From contig JAJPHM010000031.1 in assembly GCA_021325295.1 (NCBI GenBank), positions 62,001 to 126,000 on the forward strand: a DNA stretch of 64,000 bases, read 5' to 3'. A program made the position numbers and the translations under genes. This document shows positions 63,214-64,000 of the stretch, in pieces. Within the stretch, counting starts at the first letter, position 1. Every line of letters begins with the position of its first letter. The notes beneath the pieces were generated by a model. That model was not told where the DNA came from and did no database searches. It saw nothing but the letters and a program-made list of their open reading frames with translations. This DNA comes from Nitrososphaeraceae archaeon (GTDB lineage: Archaea > Thermoproteota > Nitrososphaeria > Nitrososphaerales > Nitrososphaeraceae).

Positions 63214-63489
63214 TTGGTATTGGCTAGCATTGACAAGGACTATCCCGTAATAGCCGAACCTGATGGCATTAAATTGCGAACAGAGAAAATGATCAAAGAC
63301 AAGCTATATTACTGCATATATGAGAATAAGGTATTCCTATTTTATAAAGACGAAGACGAGCTTCTCAATTGCTATGAAGTCGAGAATGCTGACGCAGTTA
63401 AGGAAATTGCGGAGAATCCTTCTGAAATCGAAAATATACTCAGGAGATACTCGCAAGATACAGAATCATCAGGTAGAGAGCAGCAATAG
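63214..63489 (+). CDS. Small hypothetical protein, 91 residues
   Basis: Starts at ATG/TTG near 63214 (MVLASIDKDYPVIAEP). Beta-rich first half (YYCIYENKVFLFYKDEDELLNCYEV), acidic helical second half. Divergent from the polymerase gene. Function unknown. Confidence 0.55.
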   Translation: MVLASIDKDYPVIAEPDGIKLRTEKMIKDKLYYCIYENKVFLFYKDEDELLNCYEVENADAVKEIAENPSEIENILRRYSQDTESSGREQQ

Positions 63490-63736
63490 AGGGAAATTTA
63501 CTGTGTCAAAATATAGCTGCGAATTACAGAAATAGTACATTGAGAAAATCAATCGAAAATTCCAAGCCGGCTTTCATAAGCAACAAGGGCCATAAAGTAT
63601 TGCCACAGGCAAAGCAGGCAATAGCGAGGTAAGACTTGCTAGATGTCGAACTAGTCTGTGGCTTTTTTTTAACTATGTTCGTTATGTTGATCAATTTTAT
63701 GAAAAATAAATATGTCTAAACTTTTCGTAAAAAACG

Positions 63737-63746
63737 TTATATTATA
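63737..63746 (+). promoter_or_regulatory. TATA box of the Alba gene
   Basis: TTATATTATA about 26 bases before the Alba ATG at 63769, consistent with leaderless transcription. The stretch 63490-63736 before it shows no gene. Confidence 0.55.
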
Positions 63747-63768
63747 CCATGCAGAGTACCTTTGCACA

Positions 63769-64000
63769 ATGTCGACAAGCAACACCTCAAATCGCAGCCA
63801 GGCAAAAGCAAGTAACGAGATATTTATTGGCAAAAAACCGATCATGACCTATGTCACAGCCACTCTTGTACAGCTGGCAAACGAACCTACAGTCATAATA
63901 AAAGCCAGGGGAAAGAGCATAACAAGAGCTGTAGATGTAGCCCAGATTATTGTAAAACGCATGGATACTCTGGGATATAAAATAGGGCCAGTCAGGCTAG
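63769..64000 (+). CDS. alba: Alba chromatin protein, C-terminus outside window
   Basis: 77 codons are visible from ATG 63769. EIFIGKKPIMTYVTATLVQL and IIKARGKSITRAVDVAQIIVKRM contain the conserved GKKP and the RGKSITRAVD segments of Alba, which binds DNA and RNA as a dimer. Confidence 0.95.
   Translation, partial: MSTSNTSNRSQAKASNEIFIGKKPIMTYVTATLVQLANEPTVIIKARGKSITRAVDVAQIIVKRMDTLGYKIGPVRL

Noticed and set aside
1-64000. CRISPR arrays and insertion sequences
   Set aside because: No regularly spaced direct repeats and no transposase gene were seen.

Overview
The window is a stretch of a group I.1b (Nitrososphaera-like) thaumarchaeal chromosome carrying one integrated mobile element. The assignment rests on the gene content: archaeal Rpb7/RpoE1, Spt4, TFB, Alba, S30e, FEN1 and Dpo4; intron-bearing tRNAs; leaderless promoters; the NadX-NadA-NadC route to NAD; a class III-type PhaC/PhaE pair; exported cupredoxins; and a thaumarchaeosortase-like protein. 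I name no species.

Bases 1 to about 18,650 look like an integrated virus- or plasmid-like element. It abuts the 3' end of a tRNA-Ser(CGA) gene and ends with a tyrosine recombinase beside that tRNA. Its left end is not in the window. It carries an open-ended exported protein of at least 713 residues, a Schlafen/AlbA_2-type protein, and a coiled-coil protein. A divergent block holds two unknown proteins and a HerA/FtsK/A32-like P-loop ATPase. A Cys-phosphatase operon follows, then three small rightward genes for DNA-binding-like proteins. The last block is a long leftward operon encoding AbrB-like, Zn-binding, ParB, zinc-ribbon and several very small proteins, ending in a PrimPol-D5 (SF3) primase-helicase. 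It contains several unusual DNA structures: a 12-bp inverted-repeat operator overlapping two divergent TATA boxes, a candidate origin with inverted GTCACGAGC repeats around an A-rich tract, and two large hairpins inside the operon.

From about 18,776 to 64,000 the content is chromosomal. 18.9-27.6 kb holds a PqqD-like protein, a JAMM protein, an AAA+ ATPase, FEN1, a DPS-like ferritin, archease, HisRS and several unknowns. 27.7-29.8 kb is trpBA. 30-43.4 kb holds a GT2-GtrA glycosyltransferase, dUTPase-like, MtrA-like, PPOX, VOC, methyltransferase and FAD oxidase genes, small Zn proteins, dephospho-CoA kinase, Mrp and TFB. 43.5-48.7 kb holds transcription genes (Rpb7, Spt4), S30e and the three genes for de novo NAD synthesis. 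48.8-57.5 kb holds cupredoxins, a DRG GTPase, tRNA-Glu, Sua5, PhaCE, tRNA-Arg with intron, a second JAMM protein, AspRS and a NusA-like factor. 57.7-64 kb holds an OppD-type ATPase, an XPD-like helicase, the archaeosortase, Y-family polymerase and the start of Alba.

Most genes appear to be led by a TATA box about 26 bases before the start codon (leaderless), while genes inside the element operon use Shine-Dalgarno sites and ATGA overlaps. Family names come from recognising motifs by eye; no database search was run.
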